Shown piece by piece: positions 19,298 to 27,961 of a DNA stretch of 64,000 bases. The position numbers and the translations under genes are program-made. The notes below the pieces were generated by a model, which was not told where the DNA came from, ran no database searches, and saw only the letters and a list, made by a program, of their open reading frames with translations. Each line of letters begins with the position of its first letter. Positions within the stretch are counted from its first letter, which is position 1. This DNA comes from Bacteroides luti (GTDB taxonomy: Bacteria; Bacteroidota; Bacteroidia; Bacteroidales; Bacteroidaceae): positions 1-64,000 of the forward strand of contig NZ_FQTV01000011.1 of the NCBI RefSeq assembly GCF_900128905.1. Direction: 5' to 3'.

Positions 19298-20422
19298 TTA
19301 GTTTGCGGTTTTGTTCTCGATGAAAAGTTCTCCTAATCTTTTGTTCAGCTCAGCTTCTTTTAAGTTGCGGGCTATAATAATTCCTTGGGGATCAATTAGA
19401 ACATTTGCCGGCAAAGATTCTATGCCGTATTGTTGAGCTGTAGTAGAACTCCATCCAAAGAAATCGCATATTTGTTCTCCGGCAAGTGAGTCTCTTTTTA
19501 TTGCATCGTTCCATTGTTTTTTATCAGTATCTAATGATATGTTGACTATGGAAAAATGGTTCTTGCCAAATCGTTTATAAATAGAATTAATTATAGAATT
19601 CTCTTTTTTTGATGAATTGCTCCATGAAGCCCAAAAGTTAAGAAGCAGATACTTACCGGTGAATTGGGTAAGATTGACAGACTCTCCTTTTGCATTTATA
19701 ATATTAAAGTAAGGAGCCTTTTTACCATCAGAAACAGTCTCTTCATTATTTATAAATCGTAAAATTTGCTGCATATAAGGAGCATTTTTAAGATCGCCGG
19801 TTATTCTGTTTGCTAATTCTTTGATTTTCTTAATATCAGGATTTTGCTCCTGTACAAAATAACGGTCCAAAAGGTAAACACTAACAGGTGAAGATGAGTG
19901 TGCACCTATAAAAGCACTTGCTTTATCTTTTATTTCTTTGGTATATTTGGTTAATTCCGGTGATTGTAATAAATCATTGTACTTTGTCTCATTCCCGGAT
20001 GTGTAAGCAGTGAATAAATCTTTTCTTATTTTGCTTGTGGATTTAGATATGTCGCTTATGCTTTCTTTGAAATCATTCATTTCTTCATTCTGATCATTAC
20101 CACTGACTTTGAGTAAATCTAATGAAGAAGCATCACCACTTATCTTTATTTTGTCGCCTTTATTAGCAAAAACAACACATTCTTCCATATTGCTGAAAAG
20201 TAGCACTACCTGAGTTAAAGTATCAACAGGTGCTTGATATTTGAACTTTCCATCTTTGGCTTTTATAGTATCTAATGCATCTCCATTTCTATCTGCTCCA
20301 TAAACTAAAATCATTTCATTTTTTAAGCCATCAATATCCCCTTCAATAACAATCTTCTTGTTTTTGCTTGTACAGCTAAATAAACATAGCATCAATGTAA
20401 TGATAATACTAACTTTTTTCAT
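19298..20422 (-). CDS. TlpA-like thioredoxin-fold lipoprotein with SNSS in place of CxxC
   Basis: 374 residues. The lipobox LFSC places the lipidated Cys at 17. Residues 25-110 resemble DUF4369, then a helical linker, then a thioredoxin-like domain from about 235. The active-site segment reads FWASWSNSSKKE at 263-274, where the normal WCxxC is replaced by S268-N-S-S271. The cis-proline loop SLPANVLID near 337 is kept. Family members are envelope disulfide enzymes; this one cannot do CxxC chemistry and may bind rather than reduce. A second DUF4369 protein in the window (57317-58468) shows the same loss. Confidence 0.85.
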   Translation of the reverse strand: MKKVSIIITLMLCLFSCTSKNKKIVIEGDIDGLKNEMILVYGADRNGDALDTIKAKDGKFKYQAPVDTLTQVVLLFSNMEECVVFANKGDKIKISGDASSLDLLKVSGNDQNEEMNDFKESISDISKSTSKIRKDLFTAYTSGNETKYNDLLQSPELTKYTKEIKDKASAFIGAHSSSPVSVYLLDRYFVQEQNPDIKKIKELANRITGDLKNAPYMQQILRFINNEETVSDGKKAPYFNIINAKGESVNLTQFTGKYLLLNFWASWSNSSKKENSIINSIYKRFGKNHFSIVNISLDTDKKQWNDAIKRDSLAGEQICDFFGWSSTTAQQYGIESLPANVLIDPQGIIIARNLKEAELNKRLGELFIENKTAN

Positions 20423-20440
20423 GCTAAATATTTTTTCTGC

Positions 20441-20448
20441 AAATGTAA
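20441..20448 (-). promoter_or_regulatory. -7 promoter element for the TlpA-like gene
   Basis: TACATTTG on the minus strand, 18 bp before the start codon. Confidence 0.5.
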
Positions 20449-20496
20449 CAAATTAGTTTTATGCCGCTATATGGCTAACATGTTTTTTTACAAATA

Positions 20497-20539
20497 TAAA
20501 AAAAAATCGGGGACATCTGAATAAACAGATGCCCCCGAT
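20497..20539 (-). terminator. Intrinsic terminator of the TPR lipoprotein gene
   Basis: On the minus strand ATCGGGG-G-CATCTG pairs across a six-base loop with CAGATG-T-CCCCGAT, followed by about nine T (20497-20506). Strong stem of 14 pairs, 33 bp after the stop at 20572. Confidence 0.9.
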
Positions 20540-20571
20540 AATATTATTAGTTATAATAATTCTGTTCCTTA

Positions 20572-22269
20572 TTATTTGATAATGCTAAGGAAATCAGAGT
20601 TAGTTGCGAATTTTGCAAATTCTAAGTCAGTTGCAGCTTTCTTAGCTAAAGAAGCATCTTTCTTAACTGCGCTTGACAAGCTGCTAGTTACCATAGAAGC
20701 ATTGTTTGTTCTTGCACCTAAGATAGCCATCAGGTAGTCAGTGTAAGCATCTGGAGTTTCAACGTTAGAAAGAGTGTTCTTTGCTTTGTTGTAATCCTTA
20801 GCAAGGATCTGAGCAAGAGCAGCACTGTTTGTTTTTGAATCGCCGAATGAACTTACAGCTCTGTCATATTCACCTCTTGAAACATATAAGTTACCAAGTG
20901 ATTCGTTCAATGATTTAGCACCAGCAGCTTTGCCGAAGAAAGATTCAGCAGCTGATTTATTGCCATTCTTCAATGCTACCAAACCTAAGTTCATGTTAAC
21001 TTCAGGAGCTGATTTCAAATTAGCAGCTTTAGCTAAATAAGATTGAGCTTTAGAAGTATCACCATTTTGGAAAGCAAGCGCAGCTAAGTTGTTATATGCA
21101 CGGTAATCGTTAGAATATAATTCTGTAGCTTTTTTGTAGATAGCTTCTTTTTTAGAATTATCTTTAGTTAATGTTGCAGCGTAAAGTAATTCTTCGATGT
21201 TAAGTTTGCTTGCATCTTCGTTAGCAAAAGTTGTGATTTCTTCATCAGATTTACCAATAAGATCATAGTTCAAAGTTAAACGTGAACGTCTTAACTGAGG
21301 AAGGATTTCGTCAGCAAGATTTTTGAATACTGTAGAAAGATTCTTGATTTCAGTTTCTCTTTGTTGAGGATCCTGATACATAGAAAGAACGCGAAGGATA
21401 AGATCTTTATCCTGGATGTTAGATTTAGAAACGAGTTCCTGGAAACCTTCCCAGTCTTCAGCTGTATATTTAGAATCTACAGTTGCGTTTACTTTACCTT
21501 TCTTAAGTTCTTTGTTCAAGTATTTAGCTGTGTTAGCTTCACGTTTTTCAGCAAGACCAGTATTTAAGTCCATACCACCATCTGGAGATGCGTAAGCAGA
21601 AATTTCGATATTGTTGATTTTCTTTCCTTTAGTGTCAGCGTTAGCTTCTGTTACAGCTTTTTGGAAATCAGCAATGCTTGCAGATTTCAATTCGCTGGTG
21701 CGAAGGTTGGCTTGTTGGATAAGGAACATGATCTTAGCTTCCTGAGCTTGTTTGATAATGCGTTGGAATGCATCTTCAGAACCAGCAGTGTTTGCACTTG
21801 ATAAAGTGTTGTTGATTAATTCAGAAGTTGAGATAACACCATCAGCAACCTTTACGTCAGGAATGCTAATAGTCTTTTTTCCTTGTTTTACATTGAATGC
21901 TAAATATAATTCTGACTTAGCCATTTCAGGAACATAATCAAAATTACCTTTCATTGTGTAATTACCACCCATCTTGTAAGAGATAGTCTGATCATTACCT
22001 TCAATTTTTTCACCTTGGAAAACAGCTGGTTGACTCTTAGCCTCACCACCATTCCATCTTAAAACTGGAGTAACTTCTACAACAGCATTTTTCTTGAAAT
22101 ACTTTTCAGGGAACTTGCCGTTAATTGTTACTGGAACTTTACCTCCAACAGCCTCTAAAACTTGAGGATTAGTTGTGAAGTATTCAGATGATAATGCACC
22201 CATCTTTCCACAAGAAGAAAGTGCAACAACTAAAGCCATAAGTAATGGCAAATACAACTTCTTAACCAT
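20572..22269 (-). CDS. Outer-membrane lipoprotein with OmpA-like segment and TPR repeats
   Basis: 565 residues from the ATG at 22269; an open frame 19 codons longer is unlikely because it precedes the signal peptide MVKKLYLPLLMALVVALSSC, whose Cys is the lipidation site. The middle contains IEISAYASPDGGMDLNTGLAEKR, similar to OmpA-type peptidoglycan-binding domains (SPDG and the AEKRA-like helix). The C-terminal half is helical with TPR features (YRAYNNLAALAFQNGDTSKAQSYL and similar). Codon use looks like a highly expressed gene. Likely an abundant envelope scaffold protein; precise role unknown. Confidence 0.8.
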   Translation of the reverse strand: MVKKLYLPLLMALVVALSSCGKMGALSSEYFTTNPQVLEAVGGKVPVTINGKFPEKYFKKNAVVEVTPVLRWNGGEAKSQPAVFQGEKIEGNDQTISYKMGGNYTMKGNFDYVPEMAKSELYLAFNVKQGKKTISIPDVKVADGVISTSELINNTLSSANTAGSEDAFQRIIKQAQEAKIMFLIQQANLRTSELKSASIADFQKAVTEANADTKGKKINNIEISAYASPDGGMDLNTGLAEKREANTAKYLNKELKKGKVNATVDSKYTAEDWEGFQELVSKSNIQDKDLILRVLSMYQDPQQRETEIKNLSTVFKNLADEILPQLRRSRLTLNYDLIGKSDEEITTFANEDASKLNIEELLYAATLTKDNSKKEAIYKKATELYSNDYRAYNNLAALAFQNGDTSKAQSYLAKAANLKSAPEVNMNLGLVALKNGNKSAAESFFGKAAGAKSLNESLGNLYVSRGEYDRAVSSFGDSKTNSAALAQILAKDYNKAKNTLSNVETPDAYTDYLMAILGARTNNASMVTSSLSSAVKKDASLAKKAATDLEFAKFATNSDFLSIIK

Positions 22270-22349
22270 GTTTTTTTTGATATAAATTAAATGTTTGTAA
22301 TTGAAATCATTTGTAACTCTGAACATTCACTTATGAACAGAAACTCGGA

Positions 22350-22357
22350 CAAAGATA
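22350..22357 (-). promoter_or_regulatory. -7 promoter element for the TPR lipoprotein
   Basis: TATCTTTG on the minus strand, 80 bp before the chosen start, exact match to TAnnTTTG. Confidence 0.55.
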
Positions 22358-22429
22358 TTAAAACTTAAATATATTGGCAAATCTTATACGTATTTTCTTG
22401 CTGCTGTGTATGATAATATGGTGCTTTTA

Positions 22430-23422
22430 TTACGTTTTATCTGGTAAACAATCTTTGTTTTCTGCTTCTTTAACTATAATATTCTGTTTTTCTCGATATC
22501 TGATGTTTCGTGGATGGTGTTCAATTATCTCACTTCTAAGCATATTGCGGTCTATATGAGTATATATTTCTGTGGTTGTAATTGATTCGTGCCCGAGCAT
22601 GCATTGAATTGCACGAAGATTTGCTCCCCCTTCTAACAGATGGGTAGCAAAGGAATGACGGAAGGTGTGTGGACTAACGTTCTTCTTGATCCCTGTAATC
22701 TCTGCTTGCTCTTTGATTATGTGAAAAACCATAATGCGGGAAAGGCTTGTACCTCTTCTGCTTATGAAAAGATAATCTTCAAAATCCTTTTTAATTTTGA
22801 TGGTGTTACGATCTATAAAATAGTTTTTTATTTCCTTGATGGCTCGGGGAGATATGGGGACAAGTCGTTGCTTATTTCCTTTGCCTTCTACTTTGATAAA
22901 ACCTTCATCAAAGTATAATTCTGAAAGTTTCAAGTTGATGAGCTCTGAAACACGAAGCCCACAACTATAAAGTGTTTCTAAAATAGCCCTGTTTCGTTGT
23001 CCTTCCTTTTTCCCTAAATCAATTGTTGAAATCATGGAGTCGATTTCCTGAACTGATAAAACATCTGGTAGCTTAAAGCCTATCTTAGGGCATTCCAGTA
23101 ATTCTGTTGGATCTGATTCTATATAATCATCCAGAATTAAAAAGCGATAAAACGATTTTATGCCCGAAATAATGCGTGCTTGTGAACGAGGGTGTATCCC
23201 AATATCATGCAGCCCGGCTGCAAAATTTTGTAAATTGTCTAAGGCTACATCCTCTATTTCTATATCTTCTAGCATTAGAAAGCTAAGTAGCTTATCTAAA
23301 TCGCTCAAATAGGCATCCAGAGTATTCCTTGAATAGGCCTTCTCTAAGAGTAAATACTGCTCATATTTCTTTATTAACAGTCTGTTTTTGTCGTTATTAT
23401 CTCTTTTATTATTTATTTTCAT
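22430..23422 (-). CDS. xerD: Site-specific tyrosine recombinase XerD
   Basis: 330 residues. The N-terminal SAM-like domain (YEQYLLLEKAYSRNTLDAYLSDL) precedes the catalytic domain, with Arg in SCGLRVSELINL, Lys in VEGKGNKQRLVP, HTFRHSFATHLLEGG, LGHESITTTEIYTH and the nucleophile Tyr in EIYTH. This is the chromosome-dimer resolution enzyme in most Bacteroidota, though related integrases cannot be fully excluded. It is divergent from aroQ with no sign of a mobile element around it. Confidence 0.9.
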   Translation of the reverse strand: MKINNKRDNNDKNRLLIKKYEQYLLLEKAYSRNTLDAYLSDLDKLLSFLMLEDIEIEDVALDNLQNFAAGLHDIGIHPRSQARIISGIKSFYRFLILDDYIESDPTELLECPKIGFKLPDVLSVQEIDSMISTIDLGKKEGQRNRAILETLYSCGLRVSELINLKLSELYFDEGFIKVEGKGNKQRLVPISPRAIKEIKNYFIDRNTIKIKKDFEDYLFISRRGTSLSRIMVFHIIKEQAEITGIKKNVSPHTFRHSFATHLLEGGANLRAIQCMLGHESITTTEIYTHIDRNMLRSEIIEHHPRNIRYREKQNIIVKEAENKDCLPDKT

Positions 23423-23432
23423 TTCTTTTTTC

Positions 23433-23440
23433 TACCTTTG
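23433..23440 (+). promoter_or_regulatory. -7 promoter element for aroQ
   Basis: TACCTTTG matches TAnnTTTG, 55 bp before the chosen aroQ ATG; it argues against the longer open frame starting at 23388. Confidence 0.55.
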
Positions 23441-23495
23441 CACCTTGATAAATAGTCCACGCAAAGATATTGAATTAAGTAGAATTGTTGGTTTT

Positions 23496-23921
23496 ATGAG
23501 AATACAAATTATAAATGGACCTAATATCAACCTATTAGGTAAACGTGAGCCTTCTATTTATGGCGCAGTTTCTTTTGAAGAATATCTTAAAGATCTATGC
23601 GAAAAATATCCGGATATTGAGATCCAATATTTCCAGTCAAATGTGGAAGGAGAAATGATTAATAAAATTCATGAAGTAGGTTTTGATTTTGATGGCATTA
23701 TTCTAAATGCGGGAGCTTACACTCATACTTCAATAGCTCTCCAGGACGCCATAAGAGCAATTAAATCACCAGTGATAGAAGTGCATATCTCTAATGTGCA
23801 TGCTCGCGAATCGTTCCGTCATGTTTCTATGATTTCAGTTGCTTGTCTTGGGGTGATTTGTGGGTTTGGACTTGATTCTTATCGTTTGGCTTTGGAAGCA
23901 TTGCTTGCCAAATTAAAATGA
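23496..23921 (+). CDS. aroQ: 3-dehydroquinate dehydratase, type II
   Basis: Converts 3-dehydroquinate to 3-dehydroshikimate in the shikimate pathway. 141 residues, normal for the type II enzyme. Motifs: IINGPNINLLGKREPSIYG at the N-terminus (Arg and Tyr of the lid), NAGAYTHTSIALQDAI near 73 and VIEVHISNVHARESFRH near 95 with the catalytic His. The start is the ATG at 23496; 36 extra upstream codons lie in the promoter region. Confidence 0.95.
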   Translation: MRIQIINGPNINLLGKREPSIYGAVSFEEYLKDLCEKYPDIEIQYFQSNVEGEMINKIHEVGFDFDGIILNAGAYTHTSIALQDAIRAIKSPVIEVHISNVHARESFRHVSMISVACLGVICGFGLDSYRLALEALLAKLK

Positions 23922-23967
23922 AAGGTATAATTATAAATATAAAGGAAAACTAAACGTATTAATTTTT

Positions 23968-25416
23968 ATGAAAAAGCATACAAAAATTGTAGCATCGATT
24001 TCAGACAGACGTTGTGATGTTGACTTTCTTACTAAATTGTATGAAGCAGGGATGAATGTAGTTCGTATGAATACGGCTCATGCTGGAACTGAAGGTCTTG
24101 AGGAGATTATCAATAATGTTAGAACAGTCTCTAATAAGATTGCTATTCTTATAGACACCAAAGGTCCAGAAGTCAGAACAACTGCTTGTGCTGCTCCGAT
24201 AGATTTTAAAATAGGTGAAAAGGTGCGCATTATTGGCGATCCTTCAGCTGAAACGACTCATGATTGTATTGCAGTTTCATATCCAAATTTTGTGCGCGAT
24301 TTATCAGAAGGCGGCCAAATTCTAATAGATGATGGAGATCTTGATCTGCACGTAATTAAGAAGTGTGATGGCTATTTGGAAGCTGAAATAATGAATGAAA
24401 CAACTCTAGGAAGCAGAAAAAGTGTAAATGTTCCGGGAGTACGTATCAACTTACCTTCGCTAACAGAAAAGGATAGAAATAACATTCTTTTTGCTATTGA
24501 AAAGGATATTGACTTCATTGCTCATTCGTTTGTTCGTAATAAGCAAGATGTTTTGGATATTCAGAAGATTCTTGATGAACATAACAGTGATATTAAGATT
24601 ATTGCCAAAATAGAAAATCAGGAAGGTGTAGATAATATCGATGAGATTTTGGAAGTTGCTTATGGTGTGATGATTGCCAGAGGAGATTTGGGTATTGAAG
24701 TTCCTCAGGAGAAGATTCCGGGTATTCAACGCGATTTGATCCGTAAATGTGTATTGGCAAAGAAACCGGTGATTGTTGCTACTCAAATGCTTCACACTAT
24801 GATAAATAATCCTCGTCCAACTCGTGCCGAGGTTACAGATATTGCAAATGCTATCTATTATCGTACTGATGCTTTGATGCTAAGTGGTGAAACTGCTTAC
24901 GGAAAATATCCGGTTGAAGCAGTGAAAACTATGGCTAAGATTGCCGAAGAGGCTGAAAAAGATAAGTTGGCAGAAAATGACATTCGTATACCTTTCTCTG
25001 ACCATCCGGATGTTACAGAATTCTTAGCTAAACAAGCAGTTAAAGCTACTGCTAAAATGAATATTCGTGCAATAATAACTGATAGCTATACTGGCAGAAC
25101 TGCTAGAAATTTGGCTGCTTTCCGTGGAAAATATCCTGTTATTGCTATATGTTACAATGAAAAAGCAATGCGCCGTCTTGCTCTTTCTTATGGAGTTTTG
25201 CCTATCTTCCAGGAAGAGAAGGCTAATGCTCAGGCTTATTTCTTTGAAGCATTGAAATTGCTGATGAATGAAAAAAGAGTGTTTGTAGATGATATGGTTG
25301 CTTATCTTAGTGGAAGTCACGGCGAAGGCGGCGGTACTACATTCCTGGAAATAAATAAAGTAGAAGATATTTTAAAGAAAGCAGATAAATATCTGTTGCC
25401 AAGTTTTCTTGAATGA
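23968..25416 (+). CDS. pyk: Pyruvate kinase
   Basis: Last step of glycolysis, PEP + ADP to pyruvate + ATP. 482 residues. The barrel domain has the active-site Lys in IIAKIENQEGV, the MIARGDLGIEVP loop and VIVATQML. The C-terminal domain is kept (ITDSYTGRTARNLAAFR, IAICYNEKAMRRL). The usual N-terminal NFSHG loop reads NTAHAG. It heads an operon with an O-methyltransferase, rbfA and a LolE-like permease; its stop overlaps the next start. Confidence 0.95.
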   Translation: MKKHTKIVASISDRRCDVDFLTKLYEAGMNVVRMNTAHAGTEGLEEIINNVRTVSNKIAILIDTKGPEVRTTACAAPIDFKIGEKVRIIGDPSAETTHDCIAVSYPNFVRDLSEGGQILIDDGDLDLHVIKKCDGYLEAEIMNETTLGSRKSVNVPGVRINLPSLTEKDRNNILFAIEKDIDFIAHSFVRNKQDVLDIQKILDEHNSDIKIIAKIENQEGVDNIDEILEVAYGVMIARGDLGIEVPQEKIPGIQRDLIRKCVLAKKPVIVATQMLHTMINNPRPTRAEVTDIANAIYYRTDALMLSGETAYGKYPVEAVKTMAKIAEEAEKDKLAENDIRIPFSDHPDVTEFLAKQAVKATAKMNIRAIITDSYTGRTARNLAAFRGKYPVIAICYNEKAMRRLALSYGVLPIFQEEKANAQAYFFEALKLLMNEKRVFVDDMVAYLSGSHGEGGGTTFLEINKVEDILKKADKYLLPSFLE

Positions 25417-26057
25417 TGAATACTTATGACGAATCATTAGAACAGTACATTCTTGAGCACATTGACGACGAAGGAGATTATCTTCACGCTCTATACAGAG
25501 ATACTCATGTGAAATTATTGCGACCAAGAATGGCTTCAGGCCATTTGCAGGGCAGAATGCTAAAGATGTTTGTTGAAATGATTCGTCCCAAACATATATT
25601 GGAAATTGGAACATATAGTGGATATTCCGCTATATGTTTAGCCGAAGGCTTGAAAGAAGGAGGAATGCTTCATACTTTTGAAATCAATGATGAACAAGAA
25701 GATTTTACCCGTCCATGGTTAGAAAACTCTCCTGTAGCAGATAAAATTAAATTTTATATAGGTGATGCTTTACAACTTCTTCCTTCTATGGATATCACCT
25801 TTGATTTGGCATTTGTTGATGGAGATAAGAGAAATTACATTGAATATTATGAATTGGTTCTTTCCAAATTATCTGATGGTGGTTATATTATAGCTGATAA
25901 TACACTTTGGGACGGTCATGTTCTGGAAGAACCAAAGAGTAATGATTACCAAACGATTGGGATTAAGAACTTTAATGATTATATTGCTCTCGATAAAAGA
26001 GTTGAAAAAGTAATTTTACCGTTGAGAGACGGATTAACAATTATCAGAAAAAAATAG
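25413..26057 (+). CDS. Class I SAM-dependent O-methyltransferase
   Basis: 214 residues, catechol-O-methyltransferase-like family. SAM site ILEIGTYSGYSAICLAEGL near 62, acidic ligand FEINDE near 88, and FVDGDKRNYIEYY plus ADNTLWDG near 130-157 for metal and substrate. The ATG at 25413 overlaps the pyk stop (ATGA); the next ATG is one codon later. The small-molecule acceptor is not known for the bacterial members. Confidence 0.9.
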   Translation: MMNTYDESLEQYILEHIDDEGDYLHALYRDTHVKLLRPRMASGHLQGRMLKMFVEMIRPKHILEIGTYSGYSAICLAEGLKEGGMLHTFEINDEQEDFTRPWLENSPVADKIKFYIGDALQLLPSMDITFDLAFVDGDKRNYIEYYELVLSKLSDGGYIIADNTLWDGHVLEEPKSNDYQTIGIKNFNDYIALDKRVEKVILPLRDGLTIIRKK

Positions 26058-26062
26058 AAATA

Positions 26063-26395
26063 ATGGAAACTACCAGACAAAATAAAATAGCCCGTTTACT
26101 CCAAAAGGAGCTGAGTGATATCTTCTTGTTGCAGACAAAATCAATGAAGGGAGTTCTGGTTTCAGTAAGTGCAGTAAGAATCAGTCCTGATATGAGTATT
26201 GCTCGTGTATATCTGAGCGTTTTTCCTTCAGACAAAGGAACTGAGTTAGTAAAGAATATAAATGATAACATGAAGTCTATTCGTTTTGAACTAGGAACTC
26301 GTGTACGTCATCAGTTGAGGATTATTCCAGAACTGAAATTCTTTATAGATGATTCGCTTGACTATATTGAAAAAATTGATTCTTTGTTGAAATAA
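26063..26395 (+). CDS. rbfA: 30S ribosome-binding factor RbfA
   Basis: Late 16S rRNA/30S assembly factor needed for cold growth in other bacteria. 110 residues with the single KH-like fold: RQNKIARLLQKELSDIF, VSVSAVRISPDMSIARVYLSVFP, and the C-terminal LRIIPELKFFIDDSLDY. Five base pairs after the methyltransferase stop and four before the permease start, so clearly in one operon. Confidence 0.95.
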   Translation: METTRQNKIARLLQKELSDIFLLQTKSMKGVLVSVSAVRISPDMSIARVYLSVFPSDKGTELVKNINDNMKSIRFELGTRVRHQLRIIPELKFFIDDSLDYIEKIDSLLK

Positions 26396-26399
26396 TATC

Positions 26400-27632
26400 G
26401 TGAATTTTCCTATTTACATAGCTAAGCGTTATCTTTTTTCTAAAAAATCTCATAACGCTATTAATATAATTTCTGCAATATCCGTTTGTGGAGTTGCCCT
26501 TGCTACACTTGCTTTGGTTTGCACCCTATCTGTGTTTAATGGCTTTCAGGATATGGTAGCCTCTTTCTTTACAGCTTTCGATCCGCAAATTAAAATAACT
26601 GTGGCCCATGGAAAGACTTTTGATACAAAGGATGAACGTATCCAAAAAATACGTACTTTAAAGGATGTTGCAGTGTTTACTGAAACTCTTGAAGAAAATG
26701 CTATGGTGCAGTATAAAGGGCGTCAGGCTATGGCTGTGATAAAAGGGGTTCAGGATAATTTTGAGGAGCTGACAAAGATTGATAGTATCCTTTATGGCAA
26801 TGGGCGATTTATGCTTCATGATTCCATTGTGGATTATTGTGTAATGGGGGTTGAACTGGTTTCCAAATTAAGTTCTGGAGTCAAGTTTGTTGATCCGTTG
26901 GAAGTTTATGCTCCGATAAGGGATGCAAAAGTGAATATGGCAAATCCTGCAGCCTCATTTAATATGCAGTACCTTTATTCTCCAGGTGTTGTCTTTATTG
27001 TTAAGCAACTTAAATATGATGGCTCGTATATACTAACATCTCTTGATTTTGCGCGAAGGCTGTTCCATTATACTACTGAGGCGTCAGCTATTGAATTAAA
27101 GCTAAAGCCTGAAGCAAATGTAGACAAGGTAAAGAGCGATATAAAGCAAATTCTTGGCGACTCATTTGTTGTAAAAGATAGATACGAGCAACAAGCTGAT
27201 GTTTTTCGTATTATGAAGATTGAAAAATTTATTTCATATCTTTTTTTGACCTTTATTTTGATGATTGCATGCTTTAATGTGATTGGATCGCTTTCAATGC
27301 TTATTATTGATAAAAAGAATGATGTTGAGACGCTTCGCAATTTGGGTGCAAATGATAAATTAATAGCGCGTATTTTTCTTTTCGAAGGTAGAATGATTTC
27401 AACGATTGGTGCTGTAATTGGTATTATTCTAGGGCTAGTACTTTGTTATATTCAGCAAAAATATGGAATAATCTCATTAGGTGGCTCTCATGGAACTTTT
27501 GTTGTTGATGCATATCCTGTGAGCGTTCGCCCGTTAGATATATTGCTTATTTTTATCACAGTCTTGGTTGTTGGGTACCTTTCTGTTTGGTATCCAGTTC
27601 GTTATCTGAGTAAACGGCTGCTTGTAAAATAA
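26400..27632 (+). CDS. LolC/E-like ABC transporter permease
   Basis: 410 residues, FtsX-type permease with four membrane helices: about 21-45, a large periplasmic domain to about 270, then three helices near 275-300, 320-345 and 375-400. It begins with a GTG codon at 26400, four bases after rbfA. The N-terminal FPIYIAKRYLFSKKSHNAINIISAIS is characteristic of LolC/LolE, which extract lipoproteins from the inner membrane. A LolD-type ATPase is not in this operon, as is usual in Bacteroidota. Confidence 0.88.
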   Translation: MNFPIYIAKRYLFSKKSHNAINIISAISVCGVALATLALVCTLSVFNGFQDMVASFFTAFDPQIKITVAHGKTFDTKDERIQKIRTLKDVAVFTETLEENAMVQYKGRQAMAVIKGVQDNFEELTKIDSILYGNGRFMLHDSIVDYCVMGVELVSKLSSGVKFVDPLEVYAPIRDAKVNMANPAASFNMQYLYSPGVVFIVKQLKYDGSYILTSLDFARRLFHYTTEASAIELKLKPEANVDKVKSDIKQILGDSFVVKDRYEQQADVFRIMKIEKFISYLFLTFILMIACFNVIGSLSMLIIDKKNDVETLRNLGANDKLIARIFLFEGRMISTIGAVIGIILGLVLCYIQQKYGIISLGGSHGTFVVDAYPVSVRPLDILLIFITVLVVGYLSVWYPVRYLSKRLLVK

Positions 27633-27647
27633 GAACTCTTTAATATG

Positions 27648-27703
27648 TTACTGGCCTGCAAAGAATCTCTATTTATATTCTTTGCAGGCCAGTAATATTA
27701 TTA
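27648..27703. terminator. Bidirectional terminator with 19-bp perfect stem
   Basis: Arms at 27648-27666 and 27677-27695 are perfect 19-bp complements (TTACTGGCCTGCAAAGAAT and its reverse complement) around a 10-base loop. It lies between the convergent permease and PID-CTERM-like genes; AT-rich tails flank both sides rather than a long T run. Confidence 0.8.
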
Positions 27704-27955
27704 GTTAGATTGTATTTCTTTCTTTGATTTTCTATAGATCCTATAAGCGTATATTGCTGCCATTGATAATAAAATTATTGTTCCTCCATCTACTGGCGCA
27801 TTTTCTGGTTCTACCTCTTCTGCTGTATTATCTTCTGCATAAGGACTGTTTGAATATAAAGAGAATGAACCACTGCTATCGTAAGCCTTAGCTGTTGTAA
27901 TACCAATACCCATCATATAGAAGAAATAGCAAATTAAAATTTTTTTCATAGTCAT
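27701..27955 (-). CDS. Small exported protein with PID-CTERM-like C-terminus
   Basis: 84 residues. A signal peptide covers about 1-23 (ends AKA|Y), then a short acidic Ser/Asn/Glu-rich segment. The C-terminal tail is APVDGG followed by a hydrophobic helix and a basic end (RKSKKE). This tripartite tail resembles the PID-CTERM sorting signal of Bacteroidota, comparable to PEP-CTERM. It follows the large surface protein gene by 6 bp, so they form one transcription unit and may be processed together. No sortase-like enzyme is visible in the window. Confidence 0.7.
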   Translation of the reverse strand: MTMKKILICYFFYMMGIGITTAKAYDSSGSFSLYSNSPYAEDNTAEEVEPENAPVDGGTIILLSMAAIYAYRIYRKSKKEIQSN

Positions 27956-27961
27956 AAATTG

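Noticed and set aside
22430..23422. Integrase of a mobile element
   Set aside because: Length and motifs fit XerD, flanked by housekeeping genes with no attachment-site repeats.
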